The position numbers were made by a program, and so were the translations under genes. Under the pieces are notes generated by a model, which was not told the origin of the DNA, did no database searches, and saw only the letters and a program-made list of their open reading frames with translations. DNA of 11,656 nt, taken from contig JAUWVG010000027.1 in NCBI GenBank assembly GCA_030617525.1, positions 1 through 11,656 of the forward strand, read 5' to 3'. Shown here piece after piece: positions 1-7,329 of this stretch (position 1 is the stretch's first letter; each line of letters begins with the position of its first letter). The DNA is from Candidatus Aminicenantota bacterium. GTDB lineage: Bacteria; Acidobacteriota; Aminicenantia; Aminicenantales; Aminicenantaceae.

Positions 1-114
1 CCCAGGAAAAAAGTCATGGTTATGGTTGCAGGAATGCTGGGATTATTTATCTTCACGATTCTCGCTTTCTTCCTGGAATACTTGGCAAAACAAAAGATCA
101 GAGTTAAAGACTAA
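1..114 (+). CDS. C-terminal end of a Wzz/GumC-like polysaccharide chain-length determinant (partial)
   Basis: Only the last 37 codons are in the window, read from base 1 to a TAA at 112-114. The peptide starts PRKK, has one strongly hydrophobic segment (about residues 6-26, rich in V, M, L, F, I), and ends in a short basic tail EYLAKQKIRVKD. A proline plus lysines, then a transmembrane helix, then a short charged cytoplasmic tail is the typical C-terminus of Wzz/GumC (PCP) proteins, which set O-antigen or exopolysaccharide chain length at the inner membrane. The neighbouring nucleotide-sugar genes fit. The gene is convergent with the minus-strand operon, with only 37 bases between stop codons. 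So little is visible that another membrane protein with a C-terminal helix cannot be excluded. Confidence 0.55.
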   Translation, partial: PRKKVMVMVAGMLGLFIFTILAFFLEYLAKQKIRVKD

Positions 115-151
115 AAAGTAGATCCATTTTTCTTCTTGGGATTCGTTAGGA

Positions 152-1108
152 TCAGACTTTCTCTCTCCAATAATCCAACAAATCCTTCAATGTCACATCC
201 AAAGGAATATTTGGTTTCCAGCCTGTTGCCTGATGGATTTTTTGAGGATCCCCCAGAACAAGAGGAATGTCGGCTTTGCGCAGTTTTTGAGGGTCCACTT
301 CCACACGAATGTCTATAGAAGACAGAGAGAGAAGAAGATCGAGATTGGCCCTTAAAGAATCCGCTCTCCCGGAGCAGACATTATAGATCTCATCTTTTTT
401 CCCTCTTTCGAGTAATAAAACGTAGGCTTTAACCACATCTCTTACATCAGAGTAATCCCTCCGGACCTCAAGATTTCCCACCTTCAGCAAAGGCTCGATG
501 GATCCCTTCTCAATCTGAGCTATCTGAAAAGCCCAGTCAGAAAAAACAAAATCCGTACTCTGCCCCGGGCCCGTATGCGGAAAAGAGCGGGAAATCACAA
601 TATCCAGCCCTTCGATATTGACATAAAACTGGCTCAGCAGCTCCCCGCTGATTTTGGTAAACGCATAAGGACTGACAGCAGGCGTATCATTATCTTCCTT
701 TAAAGCATTCTTTACTGGAGATACTATTCCGTAGACATCACAGGAGCTGACAAAAAGCACGCGGGATCGAGGAGAATACTTTCTGACCGCTTCAAACAAA
801 TAAAATGTCCCCATCAGGTTGGCTTCAAGCGTTTCCTTCCGGTTTGTCCAGGAATACCCCACATTGGAGATGGCAGCCAGATGAAAAATCCAATCAGCCT
901 GAACTTGTTTGATACAATCGGAGACCTCTTCTTCCGATCGCAGATCAAGATGAAAGAGATCCACTCCGTCCAGAGCCTCACAGCTCCCGGGATGTTCGGG
1001 AAAACATGTCCCCGAAATCAAACAATCCGGCTCCGTCGCCTTAAGTAGATCAATAAGATACCGCCCGGCAAAACCGGTCGCTCCCGTGATAAAGATTTTC
1101 CGGCCCAA
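152..1108 (-). CDS. NAD(P)-dependent SDR, GDP-4-keto-6-deoxy-D-mannose reductase (RMD)-like
   Basis: 318-residue extended SDR. It has a Rossmann motif GATGFAG at residues 9-15, a catalytic YxxxK (Y148, K152) and an upstream SSCDVYG serine block (121-127). The RMD-like part is the HTGPGQ segment (178-183), followed by KVGNLEVRRDYSDVRD and YNVCSG, all characteristic of GDP-6-deoxymannose reductases. RMD reduces the 4-keto sugar made by GMD to GDP-D-rhamnose in the cytoplasm; whether the substrate here is GDP- or dTDP-linked is inference. The start is TTG at 1106-1108, two bases after the TAG of the preceding SDR gene, with GAGG about 7 bases upstream, so translation is probably coupled. It is clearly a paralogue of that neighbour (same length, shared C-terminal pattern), suggesting an old tandem duplication. 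It is the last gene of the minus-strand series. Confidence 0.85.
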   Translation of the reverse strand: MGRKIFITGATGFAGRYLIDLLKATEPDCLISGTCFPEHPGSCEALDGVDLFHLDLRSEEEVSDCIKQVQADWIFHLAAISNVGYSWTNRKETLEANLMGTFYLFEAVRKYSPRSRVLFVSSCDVYGIVSPVKNALKEDNDTPAVSPYAFTKISGELLSQFYVNIEGLDIVISRSFPHTGPGQSTDFVFSDWAFQIAQIEKGSIEPLLKVGNLEVRRDYSDVRDVVKAYVLLLERGKKDEIYNVCSGRADSLRANLDLLLSLSSIDIRVEVDPQKLRKADIPLVLGDPQKIHQATGWKPNIPLDVTLKDLLDYWREKV

Positions 1109-1110
1109 AC

Positions 1111-2067
1111 CTAAATCCTCTCTCTCCAGTAATTGAGCAGGTCTTCAAGCGTCTGGTCGAAAGGAATTATCGGTTCCCAGCCTGTTTCAGCTCTAAACTT
1201 CGAGGAATCGGACAGAAGGATGGGGACATCGGACGGCCGCAATCTCTTTGGATCAACCTTAACGTCCACATCGACCTTGCTGAAAGACAACAGTTTGTCC
1301 AGCACTTCTTTCATCGAAATGGTTTCCCCTCTTCCAATATTGTAGGCCTCTCCAGGTTTACACTTTTCAAGGCTCAGCCAGTAGGCCCGGACGGTATCCC
1401 GCACATCGGTAAAGTCTCTTTTTGCCTCCAGATTCCCAACCTTGATCACAGGCTCTGCTTTTCCCTTCTCAATGACTGCAATCTGTCTGGCAAAATTCGA
1501 GCAGATAAACACCTCTCCCCTTCTTGGCCCCGTGTGATTGAATCCTCGGGTCCTCACCACTTTTAATCCATAACTTTTATAATACTGATACCCTAAAAGA
1601 TCCTGACCGACCTTGCTGACCGCATAGGGGCTAAGAGGCCTTAAGGCATTGGTCTCCTTCATGGGGACCTCATCAGGATTGACGTGTCCGTACTCCTCAC
1701 TTGAACCGGCTATCTGGATAAGAGGATCAAGATCTAGGCTGAGGATAGCCTCAAAAAGATTGATCTGACCAATAGAATTAATTGCAAATGTCTCAGCCGG
1801 ACAGAGCCAGGAGGTCGGAACAAAACTCTGTGCAGCCAGGTGGAAAATCCTGTCCGGTTCAATTTCGCCCAGACACTTTTTTAATGAAACCATATCCTTT
1901 AAATCTGCCTCAAAAAGCTTTATTTTATCCTGAATATGGAGGATATTATCCATCCGGCTCCGCCAACGGACAATTCCATAAACTTCAACACCCGAATGCT
2001 TCTCCAGGATGTAATCCGCCAGATGACTCCCCGCAAATCCTGTTATGCCTGTTATCAATACTCTCAT
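1111..2067 (-). CDS. SDR of the GDP-mannose 4,6-dehydratase/RMD clade (GMD-like)
   Basis: 318 residues. It has the NAD(P) motif GITGFAG (7-13), the active-site block GSSEEYG (121-127) and Y148/K152. The Glu at 124 lines up with the catalytic Glu of the GMD TSELYG motif, but RMDs can also carry SEEYG. FNHTGPRRGE (176-185) mixes an RMD feature (HTGP) with a GMD one (PRRGE). At 318 residues it is shorter than classical GMD (about 340-370) and lacks the QDGSYL signature, so the dehydratase assignment is tentative; it could instead be a reductase or 4-epimerase. The start is ATG 2065-2067 with AAGGAG about 8 bases upstream. It is followed after 2 bases by the RMD-like gene, with which it most likely forms a functional pair. 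The roughly 100-base gap to rmlB upstream is filled with dispersed repeats. Confidence 0.82.
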   Translation of the reverse strand: MRVLITGITGFAGSHLADYILEKHSGVEVYGIVRWRSRMDNILHIQDKIKLFEADLKDMVSLKKCLGEIEPDRIFHLAAQSFVPTSWLCPAETFAINSIGQINLFEAILSLDLDPLIQIAGSSEEYGHVNPDEVPMKETNALRPLSPYAVSKVGQDLLGYQYYKSYGLKVVRTRGFNHTGPRRGEVFICSNFARQIAVIEKGKAEPVIKVGNLEAKRDFTDVRDTVRAYWLSLEKCKPGEAYNIGRGETISMKEVLDKLLSFSKVDVDVKVDPKRLRPSDVPILLSDSSKFRAETGWEPIIPFDQTLEDLLNYWRERI

Positions 2068-2080
2068 ATGTTCTCCTTTA

Positions 2081-2170
2081 TGTCATCGCGAAGCACCCTT
2101 GTCATTACGAGGAGCCTTGCGACGTGGTAATCTCTAACTGTCATCGCGAGCAAAGCGCAGCGATCTCTCT
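2081..2170. repeat. Three partial or complete copies of a GTCATCGCGAG-type dispersed hairpin repeat
   Basis: Three related units lie head to tail: a truncated one at 2081-2100 (TGTCATCGCGAAGCACCC), one at 2100-2135 (GTCATTACGAGGAGCC then GCGACGTGGTAATCTCT) and one at 2139-2170 (GTCATCGCGAGCAAAGCG then CAGCGATCTCT). Each full unit can fold, because ATCGC or ATTAC at the left pairs with GCGAT or GTAAT at the right. They fill the gap between the rmlB stop and the GMD-like gene. The last copy runs right up to the rmlB TAG. The same family recurs at 3715-3750 and 4951-4980. Confidence 0.8.
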
Positions 2171-3248
2171 ATTTTTTGTCTTTATAGTATTCCTTATAAA
2201 AATTTTTAAATTCTTCACTCTTTTCTTTAATCTTCCGCCACCAAATCTCGTTATCTTTATACCATCGAATGGTCCTGGTCAGCGCTTCATCGAACTGTGT
2301 TTCCGGCTTCCATCCCAATGAGTGAATTTTTTGACAATCAAGCGCATATCGCCTGTCATGGCCCAATCTATCCGGAACGAATTTGATTAAATCTCTGTAT
2401 TTTCCCAATTCTTTGATTATAATATTGGCCACATCAATATTTTGGACCTCATTATTAGCCCCAATGTTGTAGACTTCACCGATCGTCCCCTTCTCAATAA
2501 CAGTCTCAATGGCTTTACAATTATCCCCGACAAAGAGCCAGTCACGGACATTTGTACCCTCTCCATATAATGGGAGAGTTTTATTTTCTAGGGCATTGGT
2601 CACAAATAAAGGGATAAACTTTTCAGGATACTGAAAAGGTCCAAAATTATTGCTTGGCCGTACGATTTTAATCGGAAGGCCATAGGTCAAGAAATAGGAA
2701 TAGGCCAGACGGTCTGCCCCGGCTTTGCTCGCCGCATAAGGAGATGATGGATTTAAGGGATCTTCTTCTTTAAAAAAACCATCATCACAGCTGCCATAGA
2801 CTTCATCGGTTGAAACTTGGATAAAAAACTCCAAATCTGAATTCTTCAAGGCTTCGAGCAGAACAAAACTCCCATAGACATCTGTAAGAACAAATTCTCC
2901 GGCATCCACAATAGAGCGGTCCACATGAGTTTCCGCTGCAAAATGCACAACCCCATCAACCCGCCCGAAGAGATCCTTAACCAACTCCGCATCTCTGATA
3001 TCGCCTTTAACAAATTCGTAGTTTGGATGTTTTTCAACATCCTTGAGATTGTCGAGATTCCCTGCATAGGTCAGCTTGTCCAGGTTGATGATTTTTTTGT
3101 CCGGATAACGACCGAGGATATAGTGAATAAAATTGCTGCCAATAAAACCCGCCCCCCCAGTAACAAGCAGAGTAAATGGGGACAGAGAAAAAGGGGACTG
3201 TCCTTTTTTTCTTTGAAAAATGGGGACTGTCCCCTTTTTCTTAGCCAT
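2169..3248 (-). CDS. rmlB: dTDP-glucose 4,6-dehydratase, with a repeat-derived N-terminal extension
   Basis: 359 residues from ATG 3246-3248. It converts dTDP-glucose to dTDP-4-keto-6-deoxyglucose. Visible signatures are GGAGFIG (31-37, NAD binding), LDKLTYAGN (56-64), STDEVYG (146-152, with the catalytic Asp-Glu pair), YAASK (Y171, K175), RPSNNFGP and the C-terminal TIRWYKDN-WW of RmlB. Family members normally begin a couple of residues before LLVTGGAGFIG; here about 25 extra residues precede it. Residues 5-24 are translated from a GGGGACAGTCCCC-type repeat. No ATG, GTG or TTG lies between the repeat and the Rossmann motif (CTG only), so this ATG is the best start. It overlaps the rmlC stop (ATGGCTAA), implying coupled translation. 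An ORF running further upstream to 3491 is only open frame inside rmlC. It lies between rmlC and the SDR pair. Confidence 0.92.
   Translation of the reverse strand: MAKKKGTVPIFQRKKGQSPFSLSPFTLLVTGGAGFIGSNFIHYILGRYPDKKIINLDKLTYAGNLDNLKDVEKHPNYEFVKGDIRDAELVKDLFGRVDGVVHFAAETHVDRSIVDAGEFVLTDVYGSFVLLEALKNSDLEFFIQVSTDEVYGSCDDGFFKEEDPLNPSSPYAASKAGADRLAYSYFLTYGLPIKIVRPSNNFGPFQYPEKFIPLFVTNALENKTLPLYGEGTNVRDWLFVGDNCKAIETVIEKGTIGEVYNIGANNEVQNIDVANIIIKELGKYRDLIKFVPDRLGHDRRYALDCQKIHSLGWKPETQFDEALTRTIRWYKDNEIWWRKIKEKSEEFKNFYKEYYKDKK
3175..3240. repeat. GGGGACAGTCCCC palindromic repeat cluster inserted at the rmlC/rmlB junction
   Basis: On the plus strand three related units follow each other: TGGGGACAGAG near 3177, GGGGACTGTCC at 3193-3203 and the complete palindrome GGGGACTGTCCCC at 3222-3234, flanked by A and T runs. 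The last can form a hairpin extended by AAAAA/TTTTT pairs. It resembles the dispersed TGGGGACAGTCCCC elements known from several uncultured-lineage and deltaproteobacterial genomes. The cluster starts immediately after the rmlC stop and is read in frame by rmlB. Confidence 0.8.
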
Positions 3249-3696
3249 CTTTTCGCTTCCATTCATAGGGGATGGCGTTTTCATGTGGATCGATGCGGTG
3301 TTCATCGGGACGGTCATAGTTGTAAACTTCAGTAGGAATATTGATAATGATCGCTTCTTCCTGGCTGACACACATCCACCCATGACAGACATCCGGTGGA
3401 ATATGAATGAGAAGAGGATTATGGACTCCCAAATAGAACTCGGAGACACTCTTAAATGTTGGGGAATTGTCCCTCTGATCATACAGCACAAGCTTTATCA
3501 TCCCATGGACACAAACAATATTATCAGATTGTTCTTTGTGGAAATGCCAGGCCTTGACCACGTTGGGATATGTTGTTGTCATATACACCTGCCCGAACTT
3601 CTCAAAAACCTCATCATCCAAACGCAACATCTCCATCAACCGCCCCCTCTCATCCGGGATAACTTTTAGTTTCTTAACTTTCACTCCTTCAATCAT
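3241..3696 (-). CDS. RmlC-like cupin, dTDP-4-dehydrorhamnose 3,5-epimerase family
   Basis: 151 residues, shorter than classical RmlC (about 180). The cupin core carries AWHFHK (H51, H53, K54) where RmlC has its RGxHYQ histidine, then HIPPDVCHGW (H105) and the C-terminal YNYDRPDEHRI segment (Y125, Y127). It ends with IPYEW, which matches the dDPxxxxxW end of RmlC. RmlC epimerises C3 and C5 of dTDP-4-keto-6-deoxyglucose, and the position between rmlA and rmlB supports that role. The short length and altered histidine motif leave open a related cupin such as a sugar 3,4-ketoisomerase. The start is ATG 3694-3696 with a near-perfect AAGGAGGT 5 bases upstream, the best ribosome-binding site in the operon. 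The stop codon overlaps the rmlB start. Confidence 0.82.
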   Translation of the reverse strand: MIEGVKVKKLKVIPDERGRLMEMLRLDDEVFEKFGQVYMTTTYPNVVKAWHFHKEQSDNIVCVHGMIKLVLYDQRDNSPTFKSVSEFYLGVHNPLLIHIPPDVCHGWMCVSQEEAIIINIPTEVYNYDRPDEHRIDPHENAIPYEWKRKDG

Positions 3697-3714
3697 CTTA
3701 CCTCCTTATCCTCA

Positions 3715-3750
3715 TGTCATCGCGAGGAGCCCTGCGACGTGGCGACCCCT
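3715..3750. repeat. GTCATCGCGAGGAGC dispersed repeat copy
   Basis: A single unit (TGTCATCGCGAGGAGCC then GCGACGTGGCGACCCCT) sits immediately upstream of the rmlC ribosome-binding site. It is the same family as 2081-2170 and 4951-4980. It is followed directly by a GGATTAA-type tract, the same pairing seen beside lptD. Confidence 0.75.
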
Positions 3751-3869
3751 CCTTTAATCCTTTCCTGATCCCTTCTTCCTTCCGTTTAATCCTCTATTCC
3801 TTACTCCTTAATCCTGACTTATTCTGCTTAATCCATAATCCATAATCCTTAATCCTCTAATCCTTAATC
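3751..3869. repeat. Degenerate GGATTAA tandem tract between rmlA and rmlC
   Basis: On the minus strand the roughly 120 bases between the rmlA stop and the neighbouring repeat consist largely of variants of AAGGATTA: GGATTAAGGATTAGAGGATTA, then GGATTATGGATTATGG, then looser GGATTAAGGAG and GGATTAAACGG units. Spacing is close to 7 bases but irregular. No ORF or terminator hairpin is visible. The many AAGGA/GGAG motifs resemble ribosome-binding sequence, but no start codon follows them. Confidence 0.75.
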
Positions 3870-4934
3870 CTATTTTAGAACTATTTCACTCTGATCCCCC
3901 ACCATAAACTTATACACAGAAGGCTTTGGCGGGCACTTAAATATCTTTACCCCCCTGCCAATCAAGCTCTCATCAATACGGCTTCCAATATCACAGATCT
4001 CACTACCTTCAAGCACAATACTGTTTTCAATCTCTGTCCTTAATATTTTGCACCGCGGCTCGATTGACGTAAACGGACCGACATAAGAATCAATTATTTC
4101 AGAACCTTCCCCAATAATCGCCGGCCCTCTTATTGTGCTGTTCTTGATTTTTACTCCTTTTTCAATAAAAACCTGCCCGTTGATCTTTGAGGTCTCATCA
4201 ACAATCCCTAAAATCTTCCCTGACATTCCCTCCAGAATCAAACGGTTGGCCTCAAGAATATCCTCGAGTTTTCCTGTATCCTTCCACCAGCCTGTGACAA
4301 TATGGGGCCGGACCTTATATCCGTGCTCCACAAGGTACTGGATGGCATCTGTAATCTCCAGTTCATTTCTCCAGGAAGGTTTGATAGCATTGACTGCCTC
4401 GAATATATTGGAATCAAACATATAGACCCCAACCAATGCCAAATTGCTCTTAGGTTCTTTCGGTTTTTCCACAAGATTGATAACTTTTCCATCCTTCAAC
4501 TCCGCCACACCAAACATATGAGGATCAGGAACCTCCGTCAACAAAATCATAGAATTCGGCTGCTCCGTTTTAAATTCTTCAACCAAAGACTTTATTCCCT
4601 TTTTTAATATATTGTCACCCAAATACATGACAAACGGTTCATCTTTAAGAAAAGGCTGCGAGATTTTAACCGCATGAGCTAAGCCAAGAGGAGCATCCTG
4701 TTCAATATAGCTGATTTGAACACCAAACCGGCTCCCATCCCCTACAGCCGCCCCAATCTCCTCTTTAGTCTCTCCCACAACAATCCCAATCTCTTCAATC
4801 CCCGCTTCTTTGAGTGCTTCGATCCCGTAAAACAGACAGGGTTTATTCGCTACCGGCACCAACTGTTTGGCTTGAGTAAATGTCAGCGGCCTTAGTCTTG
4901 TTCCCTTCCCTCCACTCAAAATCAATCCTTTCAT
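3870..4934 (-). CDS. rmlA: Glucose-1-phosphate thymidylyltransferase, long form
   Basis: 354 residues. It catalyses dTTP + glucose-1-phosphate to dTDP-glucose, the first step of dTDP-deoxysugar synthesis. The N-terminal nucleotidyltransferase domain has GGKGTRLRPLT (8-18), a YLGDN block (104-108, metal-binding Asp107), EKPKEPKSN (156-164), and WWKDTG (216-221, second metal Asp). After about residue 245 come short hexapeptide-type repeats (INGQVFIEKG, IIGEGSEI, VGPFTSI, GSEICDIGSRI), a left-handed beta-helix tail found in the long StrD/RmlA-like subfamily rather than the roughly 290-residue E. coli RmlA type. The start is ATG 4932-4934 with TAGGAG about 8 bases upstream. It is separated from lptD upstream and rmlC downstream by repeat-filled gaps, but strand and function support one operon with rmlC and rmlB. 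Confidence 0.92.
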   Translation of the reverse strand: MKGLILSGGKGTRLRPLTFTQAKQLVPVANKPCLFYGIEALKEAGIEEIGIVVGETKEEIGAAVGDGSRFGVQISYIEQDAPLGLAHAVKISQPFLKDEPFVMYLGDNILKKGIKSLVEEFKTEQPNSMILLTEVPDPHMFGVAELKDGKVINLVEKPKEPKSNLALVGVYMFDSNIFEAVNAIKPSWRNELEITDAIQYLVEHGYKVRPHIVTGWWKDTGKLEDILEANRLILEGMSGKILGIVDETSKINGQVFIEKGVKIKNSTIRGPAIIGEGSEIIDSYVGPFTSIEPRCKILRTEIENSIVLEGSEICDIGSRIDESLIGRGVKIFKCPPKPSVYKFMVGDQSEIVLK

Positions 4935-4950
4935 CTTAATACTCCTATAC

Positions 4951-4980
4951 TGTCATCGCGAGCACTGCGAAGCGATCTCT
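4951..4980. repeat. GTCATCGCGAGC dispersed repeat copy
   Basis: The unit TGTCATCGCGAGCACTGC then GAAGCGATCTCT can fold, with ATCGC pairing with GCGAT. It lies a few bases upstream of the rmlA ribosome-binding site, the same relative position as the copies before rmlC and before the GMD-like gene. Confidence 0.75.
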
Positions 4981-5038
4981 CATCCTTTATCCCTTCTTAG
5001 TATACTTAATCCATAATCCCTACTCCTTAATCCTTGCT
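4981..5038. repeat. Short GGATTAA-type tract after lptD
   Basis: On the minus strand this reads AAGGATTAAGGAGTAGGGATTATGGATTAA, then looser AAGAAGGGATAAAGGATGAG units, starting right after the lptD stop. It is a shorter version of the tract at 3751-3869 and is likewise adjacent to a GTCATCGCGAG copy. No terminator-like hairpin with a T-run is visible. Confidence 0.65.
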
Positions 5039-7219
5039 TCAAAACCCCATCCCACCTAAAAAATCCGTAGTCTTCCCAATATTTCCCAACCCAATCGTGA
5101 TCCTGAACTGCATTTCAGGTTTTTGGTTGGAGTAGTAGATCTCTCGAAAATAAAAAACCCGCATATCCGCCCGTATATCAATACATTGATAATTAAAGAC
5201 AAGAGCAAAACCAGAATAAAGGAGTTCCATTTCTTCAATATTAAAATCTATCTCTGCTAATGCCTCTAGATTTAAGTTTGGTATTTTCAACCCGCTGTAA
5301 AACCCAACCTGATGTCGGTTATACAAGGTCTCTTCTCGATAGGGATTGAGACTTTTATACCAGTTGATACGTAAAAACAAAGGGTCGGCCTGAGATCCCA
5401 GAATGATGCTTGCCCTCAGTTTGGAAAATGTCCAATAATAGGGATTTAATCCAACCGAGAAGTCAAACGTATATTTTGAGGAAGGATAAAATCTCAAAAA
5501 CCCATATATATCTGAAAATTTCGGGACTTTTCCATCGACCTTATATGCCTGCATCGGACTTTCTTCATCCGGCACAAGAAAAAAAGTCTGATTTACACCC
5601 ACCGCGATAATCTCCTTGGGCATCGCATTTTGCTTGACAATGAATCGATTTGTGAGGTTGTAATTCATTTGATGAGAACGGTAAAACCTGCCCTTAGGAG
5701 TAATAATCCTATCAAAAGAGGAAATGGGTGTTTCATAGATATAGTTTAAGGAGGGCTCAATAATATGTTTAAGCTTGGCTATATTTTGAAAGTCATAATA
5801 GATTTTAGAAAAGACAGGACCAATAAGCTCTGTTCGAATTATATAATTATTCGACAATAGAGGCTCATTAACCACTTTGCTTGTGTTTGGAGAATATGTT
5901 TGAAAATACAGATTATATCTTGCAGAAAGAGAAGTGTTTAAGGTCAGCCAAGGGATTTCTGTAAAGGGGAGCGTCAGTGTGGGTTGAAAACTTAAACTTT
6001 GAGAACGCTTCTGAGTCTTATTCTTATAATTGGACTCCCATCCATATTCCCACCGGGTAAAATCGGATGAAAACGAAAAATAGAGAGGAGAAAAAAGTTT
6101 AATTTTTGAAGAGCTGAAAACGACCGAAGGAAGATTTCTACTAATAATCGAACTGCCAACTTGAACGAAATGGGTCTCCATATTGGATGCCCGTACACTC
6201 AGATTAAAATAAGACCAAGACCGGGAAATATAGGCTTGGGAACGGCGATTCGAAACAATCGCCCTTCTGAAATTATTGTCAAACTCCCGCAAGAAATCAT
6301 AGGAACTCTGATAGTCTATGTTTGCAACCAATTTAAAGCCCGAAGGCAGAGGTTGATTATGCTGCAACCGCAGAATAAAGGCATTCTTAGTCCCATCTTG
6401 ATCAAGTCCCTCAGATAATGGATCCTTCTTAAAATCGAAGTAATAAAAACTAGCCTGACCTCCCGTTCCTCCATTAAAAAGATACCGGTACTCAAGGCCT
6501 CCTCCCATCCCCCTTGCAGCGTAATAATCAAAATTGACAGTTGCATCCATGTTGCGGCTCATGTCCCAGTAGAATCCCTGTGAATAGAAAAATCCTTTTT
6601 GTCCCGACACTCCCATCTGAGGCATCAGAAACCCTGTCGCCCGATCCTTTTTTAACGGATAACGGATATAGGGAAAATAGAAAACCGGCACTTTTTTTAT
6701 TGAAAAAACAGGATGCCACATCTCGATATATTCGTCTTTCTTAAAGGTCCCCTTGCCAAAAGAAAAATTCCATCTCGGGTCCGGCTGCGAACACGAGCTG
6801 ATCTTTGCTTTCTCAAACAAAAAGGTGTTTTCACTTTTTCTCTGGATATTATCCGCTTCATAAAAAACAGAAGGCTGCACCATTCCTAAAACCTTCTTGA
6901 GCTCTCCCTCTGAAGAGTCCAGATTGAAATGAATACTTTCACATTCGATCACTTCATTTGGAAGCTGGATAACAACGCTTCCTTCAGCAAACACTTCCTT
7001 TGTCTCTGTATCCACCTCTATTCTATCCGCAAAGAGCACAACATTTTTATACCGGACCTCCACATTGCCCGTAGCCATGAGGCGGTTTTTTATCTGTTCT
7101 GTATAGTTGGCCTTGACTATAAGGTCTTTTGATGAAAATGCGCTTTTTTGGCTGAATAAATAATTGGAAAGGACAATGTTCAGCATTATCCAAAGTACGG
7201 TTCTTTGTTTTTGCTTCAT
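5039..7219 (-). CDS. lptD: LPS-assembly outer-membrane protein LptD (OstA/Imp)
   Basis: 726 residues, in the usual LptD range (E. coli 784). A signal peptide covers residues 1-23 (basic MKQKQR, hydrophobic core, cut near LFSQ). Residues about 30-140 form the OstA/LptA-like beta-jellyroll (KNRLMATGNVEVRY, FADRIEVD, EVFAEGSVV). Next come the LptD signature SSCSQPDPRW (141-150) and VPVFYFPYIRYPLKKDRATGFLMP. The remainder is a beta-barrel rich in aromatic alternating strands, ending in a terminal Phe as expected for BAM-assembled proteins. It inserts LPS into the outer leaflet together with LptE. Only one Cys is in the signature (C143), with another near the end (C679), so disulfide wiring would be simpler than the four-Cys E. 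coli form. The start is ATG 7217-7219, with no convincing Shine-Dalgarno upstream. It lies 104 bases before rmlA on the same strand. Confidence 0.93.
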   Translation of the reverse strand: MKQKQRTVLWIMLNIVLSNYLFSQKSAFSSKDLIVKANYTEQIKNRLMATGNVEVRYKNVVLFADRIEVDTETKEVFAEGSVVIQLPNEVIECESIHFNLDSSEGELKKVLGMVQPSVFYEADNIQRKSENTFLFEKAKISSCSQPDPRWNFSFGKGTFKKDEYIEMWHPVFSIKKVPVFYFPYIRYPLKKDRATGFLMPQMGVSGQKGFFYSQGFYWDMSRNMDATVNFDYYAARGMGGGLEYRYLFNGGTGGQASFYYFDFKKDPLSEGLDQDGTKNAFILRLQHNQPLPSGFKLVANIDYQSSYDFLREFDNNFRRAIVSNRRSQAYISRSWSYFNLSVRASNMETHFVQVGSSIISRNLPSVVFSSSKIKLFSPLYFSFSSDFTRWEYGWESNYKNKTQKRSQSLSFQPTLTLPFTEIPWLTLNTSLSARYNLYFQTYSPNTSKVVNEPLLSNNYIIRTELIGPVFSKIYYDFQNIAKLKHIIEPSLNYIYETPISSFDRIITPKGRFYRSHQMNYNLTNRFIVKQNAMPKEIIAVGVNQTFFLVPDEESPMQAYKVDGKVPKFSDIYGFLRFYPSSKYTFDFSVGLNPYYWTFSKLRASIILGSQADPLFLRINWYKSLNPYREETLYNRHQVGFYSGLKIPNLNLEALAEIDFNIEEMELLYSGFALVFNYQCIDIRADMRVFYFREIYYSNQKPEMQFRITIGLGNIGKTTDFLGGMGF

Positions 7220-7300
7220 TAATTGAAATTTAACATATACATTTCATCTTATCAATGAGTATCCATCCATCCTCAAAAAAACAATAAAACTTATTTGTCT

Positions 7301-7329
7301 TTGACCACAAGGTTTCTCTATGATATAAG
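7301..7329 (+). promoter_or_regulatory. Candidate sigma70 promoter ahead of the first duplicated ORF start
   Basis: TTGACC (7301-7306), a 17-base spacer and TATAAG (7324-7329): 5/6 matches in each box. The predicted transcript would begin around 7336, only about 3 bases before an ATG at 7339, so any translation would be nearly leaderless. Confidence 0.45.

Noticed and set aside
115..151. Bidirectional terminator between the convergent genes
   Set aside because: Only an A-run/T-run pairing around GATC is present, with no GC stem, so it is too weak to call.
1782..2321. 179-codon plus-strand ORF
   Set aside because: Antisense to the GMD-like SDR and rmlB, kept open partly by the repeat cluster at 2081-2170.
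3249..3491. Upstream extension of rmlB to a start at 3491
   Set aside because: It lies entirely inside rmlC in another frame, and the peptide has no relation to RmlB. The ATG overlapping the rmlC stop is the natural start.
3751..3869. CRISPR-like array
   Set aside because: Units are about 7 bases, irregular and without spacers; this is a degenerate short tandem tract.
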